Made by a program: the position numbers and the translations under genes
Source of the DNA: Prosthecodimorpha staleyi
GTDB taxonomy: Bacteria; Pseudomonadota; Alphaproteobacteria; Rhizobiales; Ancalomicrobiaceae
Direction of reading: 5' to 3'
DNA: 64,000 nt
Assembly: GCF_018729455.1 (NCBI RefSeq)
Contig: NZ_JAHHZF010000004.1
Span: forward strand, 186,001-250,000
In this document: one piece after another, positions 55,929 through 64,000 of the stretch
How the letters are laid out: each line of letters opens with the position of its first letter
Position numbering within the stretch: the first letter of the stretch is position 1
Notes under the pieces: model-generated
The model's input: only the letters and a program-made list of their open reading frames with translations
What the model was told of the DNA's origin: nothing
Database searches by the model: none

Positions 55929-57545
55929 TCACTTGTCGACCCAGACCGGCGTGAGGTCCTGGTACCAGCTCTGCGCCTGGACGAAGCCCTTCACCTTGGG
56001 GCCGAGGCCGCGCGGGTTGAGATCGTGCACGACCCAGATCCAGATCGCCTTGTCGACCAGCTTGCCGTGGATCTCGGCGAGCACCTTGTCCTGTTCCTTG
56101 GGATCGAAGGTGGTCTTGGCCTTCTCGCCGAGCGCGTCGATCTCCGGGTCCGAGAAGGCGCCCCAGTTGTAGCCGGCCGGCGGCTTCAGCCGGGTCATCG
56201 AGATGCCGAGGATGCCGATGTCCGGATCCCAGTAGGCCCAGCTGTTGTTGATGCCGTTGAGGCCCTTGGTCTCGGGCGACATCGCGCCGGCGCGGCGCTT
56301 GCCGCGCAGGGCCTCCCATTCCATCACCTCGAACTCGACCTGGAAGCCGACCGCGTTCAGGTTCTCCTGGATGAACTCGTTCATTGGCAGCGGCTGCATC
56401 TGCCCGGAGCCCGAGGTCGAGATGCCGAACTTGACCTTGGCCGGATGCTTCTCGTCGAAGCCGGCCTCCTTCATCAGCTTCTTGGCCGCTTCCGGATCGT
56501 ATTTGATCTCGAAGGTCGGCTTGCCGTACCAGGGATGGCCCTTGTTGACCTGCCCGGAGGCCGGCGTGGCCAGGCCGCCGAGGAATTTGGCGAGGCCTTC
56601 GCGGTCGATGGCCAGATTGGCCGCCTTGCGCACCCGCACATCCCTGAACGGGCTGTCGTCCGCATAGGACAGCTGATAGGGCCAGATATGCGGATAGACG
56701 TTGGTGATGATCTGCATGCCCGACTGCTTCAGGCGCGGCACCGCATCCGGCGGCGGGGCCTCGATGAAGTCGACCTGGTCGGACAGCAGCGCCGCCGTGC
56801 GGGTCGAGCTGTCCGGCATGCACATCAGAACCAGGCGATCCGATTTCGGCACCCGCTTGGGGTCCCAGTAGTTCGCATTCCGGAGCAGTTCGGCGCGTTC
56901 GCGCGGGACCAGCTTTTCGAGAATCCACGGGCCGGTGCCGGACGGCCGCTTGGCGAATTCGGCCCAGTTCCGGCCGACCTCCTCCCAGCGCTTCGGGCTC
57001 GAATAGACGATGCCGGAAATCTGGTAGGGGAACACCGCATCCGGCGTCTTGGTCGTGATCTCGACCGTCATCGCGTCGATCTTGCGATAGCTGTCGATCC
57101 CGCCGAAATATTGCGAGGCCTGGGCCGCCTGGGAGGGATCGTACTGGGCACTGTCCTTCTTCAACAGCTTGTCGAGATTCCAGACCACCGCATCGGCATC
57201 GAAGCCCGAGCCGTCGTGGAACTTGACCCCTTCGCGCAGCTTGAAGGTCCAGATCTTCTTGGTGGCGTCGTCAACCTTCCATTCGGTTGCCAGGCCCGGC
57301 TTCAGGACGGCGGGCTTCTCGTAAGACGACAGGTCCCACATGATCAGGGCGTCGTAGAGCGAGAGCCCCATGAACCGGACGCCCTCGCCGCCCTGGTTCG
57401 CCTGGCCGGTGGTCAGAGGCACGTCCGCGGCGGTCATACCGACCCGCAAGACCTTCTCGGCGGCCGTAGCCGGCGCAGGTGCATAGGCAAAGGGAGTGGC
57501 AAGGCCGGCAAGAAGGAAAGCCTTGACGAGTGTGCGGCGACGCAT
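55929..57545 (-). CDS. Dipeptide/oligopeptide ABC transporter binding protein, family 5
   Basis: A 538-residue periplasmic binding protein. A signal peptide (RRRTLVKAFLLAGLATPFAYAPAPATA) precedes the mature part. Typical family-5 segments include KIWTFKLREGVKFHDGSGFDADAVVWNLDKLL and RVRKAANLAIDREGLAKFLGG. It is the first gene of an 11 kb minus-strand run ending with amidase A. The ligand may be an amide or amidated peptide, given the five amidases nearby. The start at 57545 has a GGAG site; upstream in-frame sequence is unlikely to be coding. Confidence 0.9.
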   Translation of the reverse strand: MRRRTLVKAFLLAGLATPFAYAPAPATAAEKVLRVGMTAADVPLTTGQANQGGEGVRFMGLSLYDALIMWDLSSYEKPAVLKPGLATEWKVDDATKKIWTFKLREGVKFHDGSGFDADAVVWNLDKLLKKDSAQYDPSQAAQASQYFGGIDSYRKIDAMTVEITTKTPDAVFPYQISGIVYSSPKRWEEVGRNWAEFAKRPSGTGPWILEKLVPRERAELLRNANYWDPKRVPKSDRLVLMCMPDSSTRTAALLSDQVDFIEAPPPDAVPRLKQSGMQIITNVYPHIWPYQLSYADDSPFRDVRVRKAANLAIDREGLAKFLGGLATPASGQVNKGHPWYGKPTFEIKYDPEAAKKLMKEAGFDEKHPAKVKFGISTSGSGQMQPLPMNEFIQENLNAVGFQVEFEVMEWEALRGKRRAGAMSPETKGLNGINNSWAYWDPDIGILGISMTRLKPPAGYNWGAFSDPEIDALGEKAKTTFDPKEQDKVLAEIHGKLVDKAIWIWVVHDLNPRGLGPKVKGFVQAQSWYQDLTPVWVDK

Positions 57546-58117
57546 CGGATGGGCTCCGTGGCTGATGGCCTTCGTGGGGGGCGGACCGTCTCCGGGTCCC
57601 GGTGCGACAGGGGAAGCGCATCCTGCGACCAATCGCTGTGCGGTCGGCCGCAGTACCTCCGGACACAAACGATAGGCGGCCATCCAAATGGATACAATAA
57701 TTGCCGCTGTCGAAAGATCGTGCATGACCGTCGTATGAAATCTCTATATTTTTCAATATTTTATTGAACCGTCCCTAAAGAATGTCGATCAATTGCGCAG
57801 TGCACCATCGCGAGAATGCGTACAAGATAAGCGGATTCGCCGGGACATTACCGCTCCGTAACCGCTCATGGATTGCAGGCCATTCGATAGCCATACAACG
57901 ATAGAGGTCCGTCGTCCGTTCGATCAGAGCATTGTTATTTCTTTATAATTTGCCATTCTCGCAAGCACCGACCGAAGCGACGTAGCCCATCTCTCCTCGT
58001 GCAGATCAGGCCTGCACCCGGCATGGCATGCTGATTGCACAAATTTCGCCGCCGATTGTATTCAATTTGGGCCGTGCCGGCGCCAGACCGGGCGGTTCCG
58101 CTGCAGAGGAAAGCGAC
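57546..58117. promoter_or_regulatory. Divergent control region of the amidase island
   Basis: About 570 bases, partly AT-rich, between the divergent transporter-amidase operon and the second amidase operon. Two inverted repeats stand out: ATCCA-AA-TGGAT at 57682-57693, near the binding-protein gene, and TTCAATA-TTT-TATTGAA at 57752-57768. These are candidate operators for a regulator encoded elsewhere. No small gene is supported. Confidence 0.5.
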
Positions 58118-58327
58118 ATGTCGCGTCCGATCGAGAAGCCTGCCCCCAAGGCCACGACCGAGGAGATCGCGCTCCTGGTCAAACTGGCTCGTTTGGATCC
58201 CGCGCCGGCCCAGTTCGACGAAATCGTCGAAGCCTATGGCTTCATCCAGGAGATGACCGCGCGCCTGCACACCAACTTCGACTTCTCCGCCGAACCGGCC
58301 CATGTCTTCACGCCGGTCAAGTTCTGA
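58118..58327 (+). CDS. Small AtzG/GatC-like amidase partner
   Basis: A 69-residue helical protein directly upstream (10 bases) of amidase D. The C-terminal AEPAHVFTPV matches the E-P-A-x-x-F pattern of AtzG-like partners. A GAGGAAAG site precedes the ATG. Upstream in-frame Mets exist but the sequence there is not protein-like. Complex formation with amidase D is inferred. Confidence 0.65.
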   Translation: MSRPIEKPAPKATTEEIALLVKLARLDPAPAQFDEIVEAYGFIQEMTARLHTNFDFSAEPAHVFTPVKF

Positions 58328-58337
58328 GGAGACCCCG

Positions 58338-59744
58338 ATGTCCGACATTCATCTCCTCACCATGGCCGAGATCGTCGGCCTCTACCGCAAGCGCAAGCTC
58401 TCGCCGGTCGAGTTGACCAGGACCTATCTCGACCGGATCGAACGGCTCGACGAGCAGCTGGTCAGCTTCGTGCTGCCGACACCGGACCGCGCGCTCGCCG
58501 ATGCGCGCCGTGCCGAGGACGAGTTCATGCGCGGCATCGATCGCGGCCCGATGCAGGGCGTGCCCTACTGCCTGAAGGACATCATCGAAACGGCCGGCAT
58601 CCGCACCACGGGCCAGTCGCGCTCGCTCGCCACCCATATTCCGGCCGAGGATGCCACCGTCGAGGCGCGGCTCAGAGCCGGCGGCGGCGTGCTGCTCGGC
58701 AAGAACACGACCTGGGAATTCGCCCATGGCGGCCCGTCCTGGGATGCCTTCGCGCCGCCGGCGCGCAATCCCTGGAACACCGACCATCATCCGGCCGGCT
58801 CCTCGTCCGGCTCCGCGGCGGCGGTCGCAGCCGGCTTGGCGACGACCACGATCGGCTCGGATACCGGCGGTTCGATCCGCCTGCCGGCGGCCGTCTGCGG
58901 CCTGTCGGGCCTCAAGGCGACCTACGGCCGCGTCAGCCGCAAGGGCGTGCTGCCGAATTGCTTCAGCCACGATCACGTCGGCCCGCTCGCCTGGACGACG
59001 GAGGACGTGGCCTTGACCATGCAGGTGATTGCCGGCCACGATCCCGGCGATCCGGGCAGCGCCGACGTGCCGGTACCCGACTATATGGCGACGCTGAACG
59101 GTTCCTGCGCGGGGCTGACGCTCGGCGTGCCGTGGCGCTGGCTCGACGAGGCGAAGTCGTCGGATCCGGTGCGGGCGGCCTTTGCGGCGGCGCTCGAGGC
59201 GCTGAAGGGTCTCGGCGCGACCATCGTCGACATCGAACTGCCGTCGATCGAGCTCTATTCGGACTCCAAGAAGACCATCGCCATGTCGGAGCTGTTCTCG
59301 ATCCACGAGAAGACGCTCCGGACCGCCCCCGAACTGTTCGGCGACAGCCTGCGCTACCGCATCCAATGCGGCGCGCTGATCCGGTCCGAGGACTATGTCC
59401 AGGCCATGCGCATGCGTAGCGCCCTGACGGCCAACATGCAGGCCATGTTCGCCAAGGTCGACGCCATCGTGCTGCCGACCGCGGAGCCGGCCGGCAAGCT
59501 CGAGCCGACCCCGCACAGCTGGCTGTTCAAGCATGCCTCGCTGACCACGCCCTTCAACGCGACCGGCCATCCGGCCCTGTCGGTGTGCATGGGCTTTGCG
59601 GCCAACGGCCTGCCGCTGTCGCTGCAGATCGCCGGCCGGGCCTTCGACGAGGCGACCGTCATGCGCATCGGCGACGCCTACGAGAAGGCGACGCCGTGGC
59701 GCGACCGCCGCCCCGCCATCGCCAAGGCGCTCGAAGCCGCCTGA
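58338..59744 (+). CDS. Amidase-signature hydrolase D
   Basis: A 468-residue amidase. Lys in GVPYCLKDIIETAG, Ser loop AGSSSGSAAAV and nucleophile segment GSDTGGSIRLPAA are canonical. LKATYGRVSRKGVLPNCFSHDHVGPLAWTTED is typical of the GatA/AtzE-like group. It follows its small partner gene by 10 bases with a GAGGAG site. Confidence 0.92.
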   Translation: MSDIHLLTMAEIVGLYRKRKLSPVELTRTYLDRIERLDEQLVSFVLPTPDRALADARRAEDEFMRGIDRGPMQGVPYCLKDIIETAGIRTTGQSRSLATHIPAEDATVEARLRAGGGVLLGKNTTWEFAHGGPSWDAFAPPARNPWNTDHHPAGSSSGSAAAVAAGLATTTIGSDTGGSIRLPAAVCGLSGLKATYGRVSRKGVLPNCFSHDHVGPLAWTTEDVALTMQVIAGHDPGDPGSADVPVPDYMATLNGSCAGLTLGVPWRWLDEAKSSDPVRAAFAAALEALKGLGATIVDIELPSIELYSDSKKTIAMSELFSIHEKTLRTAPELFGDSLRYRIQCGALIRSEDYVQAMRMRSALTANMQAMFAKVDAIVLPTAEPAGKLEPTPHSWLFKHASLTTPFNATGHPALSVCMGFAANGLPLSLQIAGRAFDEATVMRIGDAYEKATPWRDRRPAIAKALEAA

Positions 59745-59863
59745 TCGCCATGGCGACAGTCCCGGCCGCGGGACATCGCGCGAAAATTCGCCGGCGGAAC
59801 CCGGCCGGCGGCTCGATCCGCCGGCGCCGGCTCCGCGCCATCACTCCAAGGAGGACCTGCCCC

Positions 59864-60061
59864 GTGAAAGCCGATCTCATCGAACTGGCGGAAGCGACCG
59901 CCGCCTGCTGGTCTGCGGTCCGTCCGCCCAATGCCGCCGCCATCGAGATGACCCGCGGTCTCGGACCGGTGATCGCCGGCTTCGAGGCGCTGCGCGGTCA
60001 ACTGGCCTTCGAGGACGAGCCCTCGTCCTTCGAGGCGGCCCTCCTGGCGACCAAGGAGTGA
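59864..60061 (+). CDS. Small AtzG/GatC-like amidase partner
   Basis: A 65-residue helical protein starting with GTG behind an excellent AAGGAGG site. The C-terminal DEPSSFEAALLA carries the E-P-S-x-F variant of the motif. Its TGA overlaps the ATG of amidase E (TGATG), the tightest coupling of the three pairs. The family is not recognised beyond this pattern. Confidence 0.6.
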   Translation: MKADLIELAEATAACWSAVRPPNAAAIEMTRGLGPVIAGFEALRGQLAFEDEPSSFEAALLATKE

Positions 60062-61500
60062 TGGACATGAACGCCCCACTCAAGACATCCACCGCCCTGA
60101 CCGACATGACCCTGGTCGAGGCGGCCGACATGGTCGCCCGCGGCGAGACCAGCTCGGTGGCCCTGACCGCCGCCGCCATCGAGGCCTTCAAGACCAAGGA
60201 TGCCAAGGTCAATTCGCTGATCTGGATGGAAGAGCAGAACGCCCTGGAGACCGCCGAGGCGCTCGACCGGATGCGCAAGGCCGGCCGGATCACCGGGCCG
60301 CTGCACGGCGTGCCGCTCGCCCACAAGGACATGTACTATCAGGCCGGCAAGCCCTGCACCTGCGGCTCGGCCATCCGCAAGGACTTCAAGCCGACCTACA
60401 CGGCGACGGTGATCGACCGGCTGCACGGGGCGGGCTCGATCACGCTCGGCGGCCTCAACATGGCCGAGTTCGCCCAGAATCCTTCGGGCCACAACCGGCA
60501 TTTCGGCCATTGCCACAATCCCTGGAGCCTCGACTACTGCACTGGCGGGTCGTCGTCGGGGTCCGGCGCGGCCGTCGCCGCCCGCTTCGTCTACGGCGCG
60601 CTCGGTTCCGACACCGGCGGTTCGATCCGCCTGCCGGCCTCGATCTGCGGCGTCACCGGCATCAAGGGCACCCAGACCCGCGTCTCGCGCTACGGCGTGA
60701 TGCCGCTGTCCTTCTCGGCCGACAATGTCGGGCCGCTCGCCCGCACGGCGCGCGACTGCGCCCGCATCCTGTCGGTGATCGCCGGCGCCGATCCGATGGA
60801 TCCGACCGCCGCGACCGAACCGGTGCCGGACTATGAGAGCCTGCTCGACGGCGACGTGCGCGGCCTCAGGATCGGCGTTCCGACCAACTATTTCTTCGAC
60901 AATGTGGATCCGGAGGTCGGCGCGGCCTTCGAGGCGGCCATGGCGGTCCTGCAGGCGCGCGGCGCCGAGATCATCCCGGTCACCATCCCGCATATGGATG
61001 CGGTGGTCACCTACGGTTCGATCGTCTCGCGCTGCGAAGGCGCGACCATCCACGCGCAATGGATGCGCGAGCGGCCGGACGACTATGCGGTGCATCTGAA
61101 TGCCCGCCTCTACGGCAGCTACGCGATCCCGGCCGTCTATTATGTCGAGGCGCTGGCCCGTCGCGGCGCGATCCTCAAGGCGGTCGCCGCGGAGGTCTTC
61201 GGCGCCTGCGATGTCTTTGCGACGCCGACGCTGCGCTACAAGGTCCCGACGCTGCTCGAGACCGATATCGACGCGGGAACGGAAGGCGCGATCGAAAAGT
61301 TCAACGCCATCTCGATCAACACACGCCCGATCAACTATCTCGGCCTGCCCTCGGTCAGCGTCCCCTGCGGCTTCGATTCCAACGGCGTGCCGATCGGCTT
61401 CCAGATCCAGGGCCGCCCCTTCGCCGAGGGCCGCGTGCTCAAGGTCGCCGACGCCTATCAGCGCGATACCGATTGGCACGCCCGGAAGCCGGCCGTCTGA
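60061..61500 (+). CDS. Amidase-signature hydrolase E
   Basis: A 479-residue amidase. Lys in GVPLAHKDMYYQAG, Ser loop TGGSSSGSGAAV and GSDTGGSIRLPAS are intact. An unusual Cys/His-rich insertion (PCTCGSAIRKD and GHNRHFGHCHNPW) lies before the Ser loop. The ATG at 60061 overlaps the small partner gene; a second Met is two codons inside. A terminator-like hairpin follows. Confidence 0.92.
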   Translation: MDMNAPLKTSTALTDMTLVEAADMVARGETSSVALTAAAIEAFKTKDAKVNSLIWMEEQNALETAEALDRMRKAGRITGPLHGVPLAHKDMYYQAGKPCTCGSAIRKDFKPTYTATVIDRLHGAGSITLGGLNMAEFAQNPSGHNRHFGHCHNPWSLDYCTGGSSSGSGAAVAARFVYGALGSDTGGSIRLPASICGVTGIKGTQTRVSRYGVMPLSFSADNVGPLARTARDCARILSVIAGADPMDPTAATEPVPDYESLLDGDVRGLRIGVPTNYFFDNVDPEVGAAFEAAMAVLQARGAEIIPVTIPHMDAVVTYGSIVSRCEGATIHAQWMRERPDDYAVHLNARLYGSYAIPAVYYVEALARRGAILKAVAAEVFGACDVFATPTLRYKVPTLLETDIDAGTEGAIEKFNAISINTRPINYLGLPSVSVPCGFDSNGVPIGFQIQGRPFAEGRVLKVADAYQRDTDWHARKPAV

Positions 61501-61524
61501 CGAGGGCTGCTACACATAAAAAAG

Positions 61525-61550
61525 CCCGCCGCCGGACAGCCGGCGGCGGG
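61525..61550. terminator. Bidirectional terminator
   Basis: CCCGCCGCCGG and CCGGCGGCGGG form an 11-base-pair stem with a four-base loop. An A-run (AAAAAA) lies on one side and GTTT on the other, so the hairpin suits the minus strand best. It lies between the convergent amidase E and dehydrogenase genes. Confidence 0.75.
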
Positions 61551-61581
61551 GTTTGCGACGATCGGGACCGAAGCCGCGCCG

Positions 61582-62361
61582 TCAGCGGATCGACGGACGC
61601 CTCTGGCCGCCGTCGACATGGATATCCGTGCCGTTGACCCAGCGCGCCCGGGGCGACGACACGAAGGCGATCACCTCGGCCACTTCCGTGTCGCTGCCGA
61701 GCCGCCCCCACGGGAAGTCCTCGCTCTCGAACTTGGCGAAATCGGCCGGCCGTTCGGAACGGATCTTTTCCCAGGTGCCGCCGGCAAACAGGATCGAGCC
61801 GGGCGAGACCGCGTTGACGCGGATGCGCCGGGGACCGAGCTCCCAGGACAGGTTGCGCGCGGCGTGGATCAGTCCGGCCTTGGCGGCGGCATATTGGGCC
61901 GCGCGCGTCGAGGGCGCGCGCCCCGAAATCGAAGCGACGAACACCACCGAGCCGTCGCCGCTGGCCTCCAAGTGCGGCACGGCGGCGCGGGTCGCCGCGA
62001 TGGCATGGCCGACATTGAAGCGGAAGGTCGCCTCGAAATCCTCATCCGTGCCGGCGACGAGCTCGCGCTCGCCGAAGGAGCCGCCGGCATTGGCGACCAG
62101 CAGATCGAGCCGGCCGAAGCGCTCGACCGTCGCCGTCACCGCGCGCGCCGCCTCGGCCGGGACCGTCAGGTCCGCGGCGACGGCGAATGCCGGCACGCCG
62201 AGGGCTTCGATCTCGGCCGCCGTGGCGGCGAGCCGGTCCGGGCCGCGCGCGGCGATCGCCACGGCGACCCCCTCGCGGGCGAGGGTCAGGGCGGTGGCCC
62301 GCCCGATGCCGCGACTGCCGCCGGTGATCAGGGCGACCTTGCCGTTCAGTCCGAGATCCAT
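61582..62361 (-). CDS. Short-chain dehydrogenase/reductase
   Basis: A 259-residue classical SDR. TGGSRGIG binds NAD(P), NAGG follows, Ser is in VASISG and the catalytic pair is YAAAK. The end ARWVNGTDIHVDGG is typical. It starts three bases after the acetamidase/formamidase gene, so both are on one transcript. Its substrate is unknown; it might act on a hydroxy or keto acid released by amide hydrolysis. Confidence 0.9.
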   Translation of the reverse strand: MDLGLNGKVALITGGSRGIGRATALTLAREGVAVAIAARGPDRLAATAAEIEALGVPAFAVAADLTVPAEAARAVTATVERFGRLDLLVANAGGSFGERELVAGTDEDFEATFRFNVGHAIAATRAAVPHLEASGDGSVVFVASISGRAPSTRAAQYAAAKAGLIHAARNLSWELGPRRIRVNAVSPGSILFAGGTWEKIRSERPADFAKFESEDFPWGRLGSDTEVAEVIAFVSSPRARWVNGTDIHVDGGQRRPSIR

Positions 62362-62364
62362 GGC

Positions 62365-63312
62365 TCAGCCCGCCTTGGCTTCGAGCAGCGCCTTGGCGAT
62401 CATGCAGTGGATGCCCTTCGAGACGTTCACGGTCTGGGTGACCCGCAGATCAGCGGCAAGCGAGCAGAGCGTATAGGCATCCTCGCGCGAAAGGCCGGCC
62501 TTCTCGCCCATCAGCACGATCATGTCACGCAGCGCCCGGACGACGCATTGGTCGAGATCGGGATCCATGCCCATGGTCAGAAGATGGCTCGGCGTCTCCG
62601 CGCGCGGATAGGTGAAGCGCAGATCCTTGCGCAGGGTGAAGCGGAAGGTGCCCTGCAGCGCCGTTTCGATCGCGGTGACGTTGACCTCGCCGTCGCCCTG
62701 CGCGCCGTGCCCGTCGCCGCAGGAGAACAGTCCGCCCGGCGCGAAGACCGGCAGGTAGAGCGTGGCGCCCTTGACCAGCTCCTTGTTGTCGAGATTGCCG
62801 CCATGGGCGCGCGGGATGATCGAGGTGATGCGTCCCCAGGCCGGCGGCGGCGCCACGCCCATCACGCCGAAGAAGGGCGCGAGCGGCAGGTCGAGGCCCC
62901 AGGGCAGCTTGCCCACCATCGCGGTGCGGTCGAGCGGGATGTGCAGGAGCCGGGTTTCGTGGAAATCGTCGATCAGCGTGCCGGCGAGCGGGCGGATGAA
63001 ATTGTATCCCCAGTCCTGGCGCAGGGCGATGTCGAGAATGTCGACCTGCAGCACGTCGCCGGGTTCGGCGCCGGCGATCGCGACCGGGCCGGTCAGGATA
63101 TGGCCGGGCAACTGCCGTTCGGAGCGCGCATGCACGTCGTGGATCTCCGGCGGGATATGGAAGTCGCCCTTGGGCAGAACCTCCGGGGGGCCGGACAGGC
63201 AGTCGATCGTGACGGTGTCGCCGGATTCGACCGCGAGCACCGGCTTCAGCCGGGCATCGAAGAAGCCCCAGTGGCAGGTTTCGACCGAGGCCTTGAGAAG
63301 GTGATGGGACAT
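62365..63312 (-). CDS. Acetamidase/formamidase family protein
   Basis: A 315-residue enzyme of the FmdA/AmdA family, unrelated to the amidase-signature group. The typical PGDVLQVDILDI, GNLDNKELVKGATLYLPVFAPGGLFSCGDGHGAQGDGEV and HCMIAKALLEA stretches are present, including the metal-binding DGHxxQGDGE region. It hydrolyses formamide or short aliphatic amides to acid plus ammonia. It is the sixth amide hydrolase in the island, by a different fold. Confidence 0.9.
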   Translation of the reverse strand: MSHHLLKASVETCHWGFFDARLKPVLAVESGDTVTIDCLSGPPEVLPKGDFHIPPEIHDVHARSERQLPGHILTGPVAIAGAEPGDVLQVDILDIALRQDWGYNFIRPLAGTLIDDFHETRLLHIPLDRTAMVGKLPWGLDLPLAPFFGVMGVAPPPAWGRITSIIPRAHGGNLDNKELVKGATLYLPVFAPGGLFSCGDGHGAQGDGEVNVTAIETALQGTFRFTLRKDLRFTYPRAETPSHLLTMGMDPDLDQCVVRALRDMIVLMGEKAGLSREDAYTLCSLAADLRVTQTVNVSKGIHCMIAKALLEAKAG

Positions 63313-63338
63313 GCTGGCATCTCCGGAGCGGGCGGGGG

Positions 63339-64000
63339 TCAGGGCGTCTCGGTGCCGGGCGGTCGGGGCGCCGCGGCGGCCACGCCGCGCCCTTCCGTTC
63401 CGGCATTGCGGCGGACAGTGTAGACGGTGGCGGCCACGACGATCGAGGCGCCGATGAAGGTCGGCAGCGACGGCAGCTCGGCAAAGACGGCGAAGCCGAT
63501 CCCGGTCGCGATCAGCAGCCGGACGAAGTCGAGCGGCGCCAGCGCGGCGGCCTCGCCGACCTGGTAGGCGCGGGTGATCAGATACTGGCCGGCCGTGCCG
63601 ACGACGCCGATCAATCCGATCAGCAGCCACTCCCGCGGCGTCGGGCTCTCCCACCACAGGACCGTCGGCACGATCAGCGCGAGGCAGAGGACGATGGCCT
63701 GGTAGAGCAGGATCGTGGCGGTCTTCTCCGACTGCGCCAGCATGCGGACCGTGACGGTGATGCCCGAGCCGAACAGGGCACCGATCACCGCGAACAGGCC
63801 ATAGGGATTGGACAGGCCGTCGCCGGTCGGACGCAGCATGATCAGGACGCCGACGAAGCCGATCAGCGTCGCGGCCCAGCGCCGCCAGCCGACGGCCTCC
63901 TTCAGGATCACCACGGCCAGGATGGTGACGAACAGGACCTGGCTGAAACCCAGCGCGGTGGCATCGGCGAGCGGTACATGGATGATCGCCGTGAAGCCGA
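63339..64000 (-). CDS. EamA/DMT-family transporter, cut by window edge
   Basis: The C-terminal part of a drug/metabolite transporter, open to the edge of the window. The visible 220 residues hold about seven helices, with the repeat-end motif VVILKEAVGWRRWAATLIGFVGVLIMLRP and a second EamA half after it. The protein ends in an Ala/Pro-rich tail. It lies 26 bases upstream of the formamidase gene on the same strand, so may export a product or take up a substrate. Confidence 0.85.
   Translation of the reverse strand, partial: GFTAIIHVPLADATALGFSQVLFVTILAVVILKEAVGWRRWAATLIGFVGVLIMLRPTGDGLSNPYGLFAVIGALFGSGITVTVRMLAQSEKTATILLYQAIVLCLALIVPTVLWWESPTPREWLLIGLIGVVGTAGQYLITRAYQVGEAAALAPLDFVRLLIATGIGFAVFAELPSLPTFIGASIVVAATVYTVRRNAGTEGRGVAAAAPRPPGTETP

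Overview
The window reads as chromosomal DNA from a high-GC alphaproteobacterium, most likely of the order Hyphomicrobiales (Rhizobiales). Support comes from the GC-rich third codon positions, the alphaproteobacterial flagellar gene set, a CtrA-like box, and the many ABC importers typical of soil or water bacteria. The genus cannot be fixed from sequence alone. No rRNA, CRISPR array or intact insertion sequence is visible.

Layout. 1-1.3 kb: two small exported or membrane proteins of unknown function. 1.5-5.9 kb: an ABC sugar or glycerol-phosphate importer (ATPase, binding protein, two permeases). 5.9-12.4 kb: housekeeping genes (PfkB-family kinase, EI24/CysZ-like membrane protein, endonuclease III, DUF2244 protein, Ada-like DNA methyltransferase, HtpG). 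12.8-22.9 kb: a late flagellar cluster, nearly all on the minus strand (flagellin, fliD, fliS, flgD, flgE, a FlgN-like chaperone, flgK, flgL), headed by an ECF sigma factor. 23.6-25.2 kb: iron-type alcohol dehydrogenase and a thioesterase. 25.3-33.5 kb: a complete potassium-uptake operon kdpFABC-kdpDE, with an extra 27-residue membrane peptide before kdpF and phased direct repeats upstream.

33.5-43.3 kb: an Lrp-type regulator divergent from a roughly 9 kb plus-strand operon. The operon encodes an Asp/Glu-racemase-family enzyme, a FAD amine or amino-acid oxidoreductase, two ATC-hydrolase-family proteins, a complete branched-chain-type amino acid importer and an M20 amidohydrolase. It looks like a scavenging pathway for a modified or cyclic amino acid. 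43.3-44.3 kb: a lower-GC patch with a poorly paired tRNA-Leu, a phage-type MarR regulator and a truncated divergent reading frame, probably a mobile-element scar. 44.3-45.2 kb: a cobalamin riboswitch before a CbiM-like metal permease.

46.3-64 kb: an amide-utilisation island. A minus-strand operon carries a dipeptide/oligopeptide-type ABC importer, an AbrB-family membrane protein, three amidase-signature hydrolases and a small GatC/AtzG-like protein. Two more amidases, each preceded by a small protein of the same kind, run divergently. Beyond them lie a short-chain dehydrogenase, an acetamidase/formamidase and a DMT exporter cut by the window edge. Five amidase-signature paralogues within 15 kb, three with small partner proteins sharing a C-terminal E-P-[AS]-F-like motif, are the most distinctive part of the window. 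No transcription factor lies in this island, so its regulator must be encoded elsewhere.
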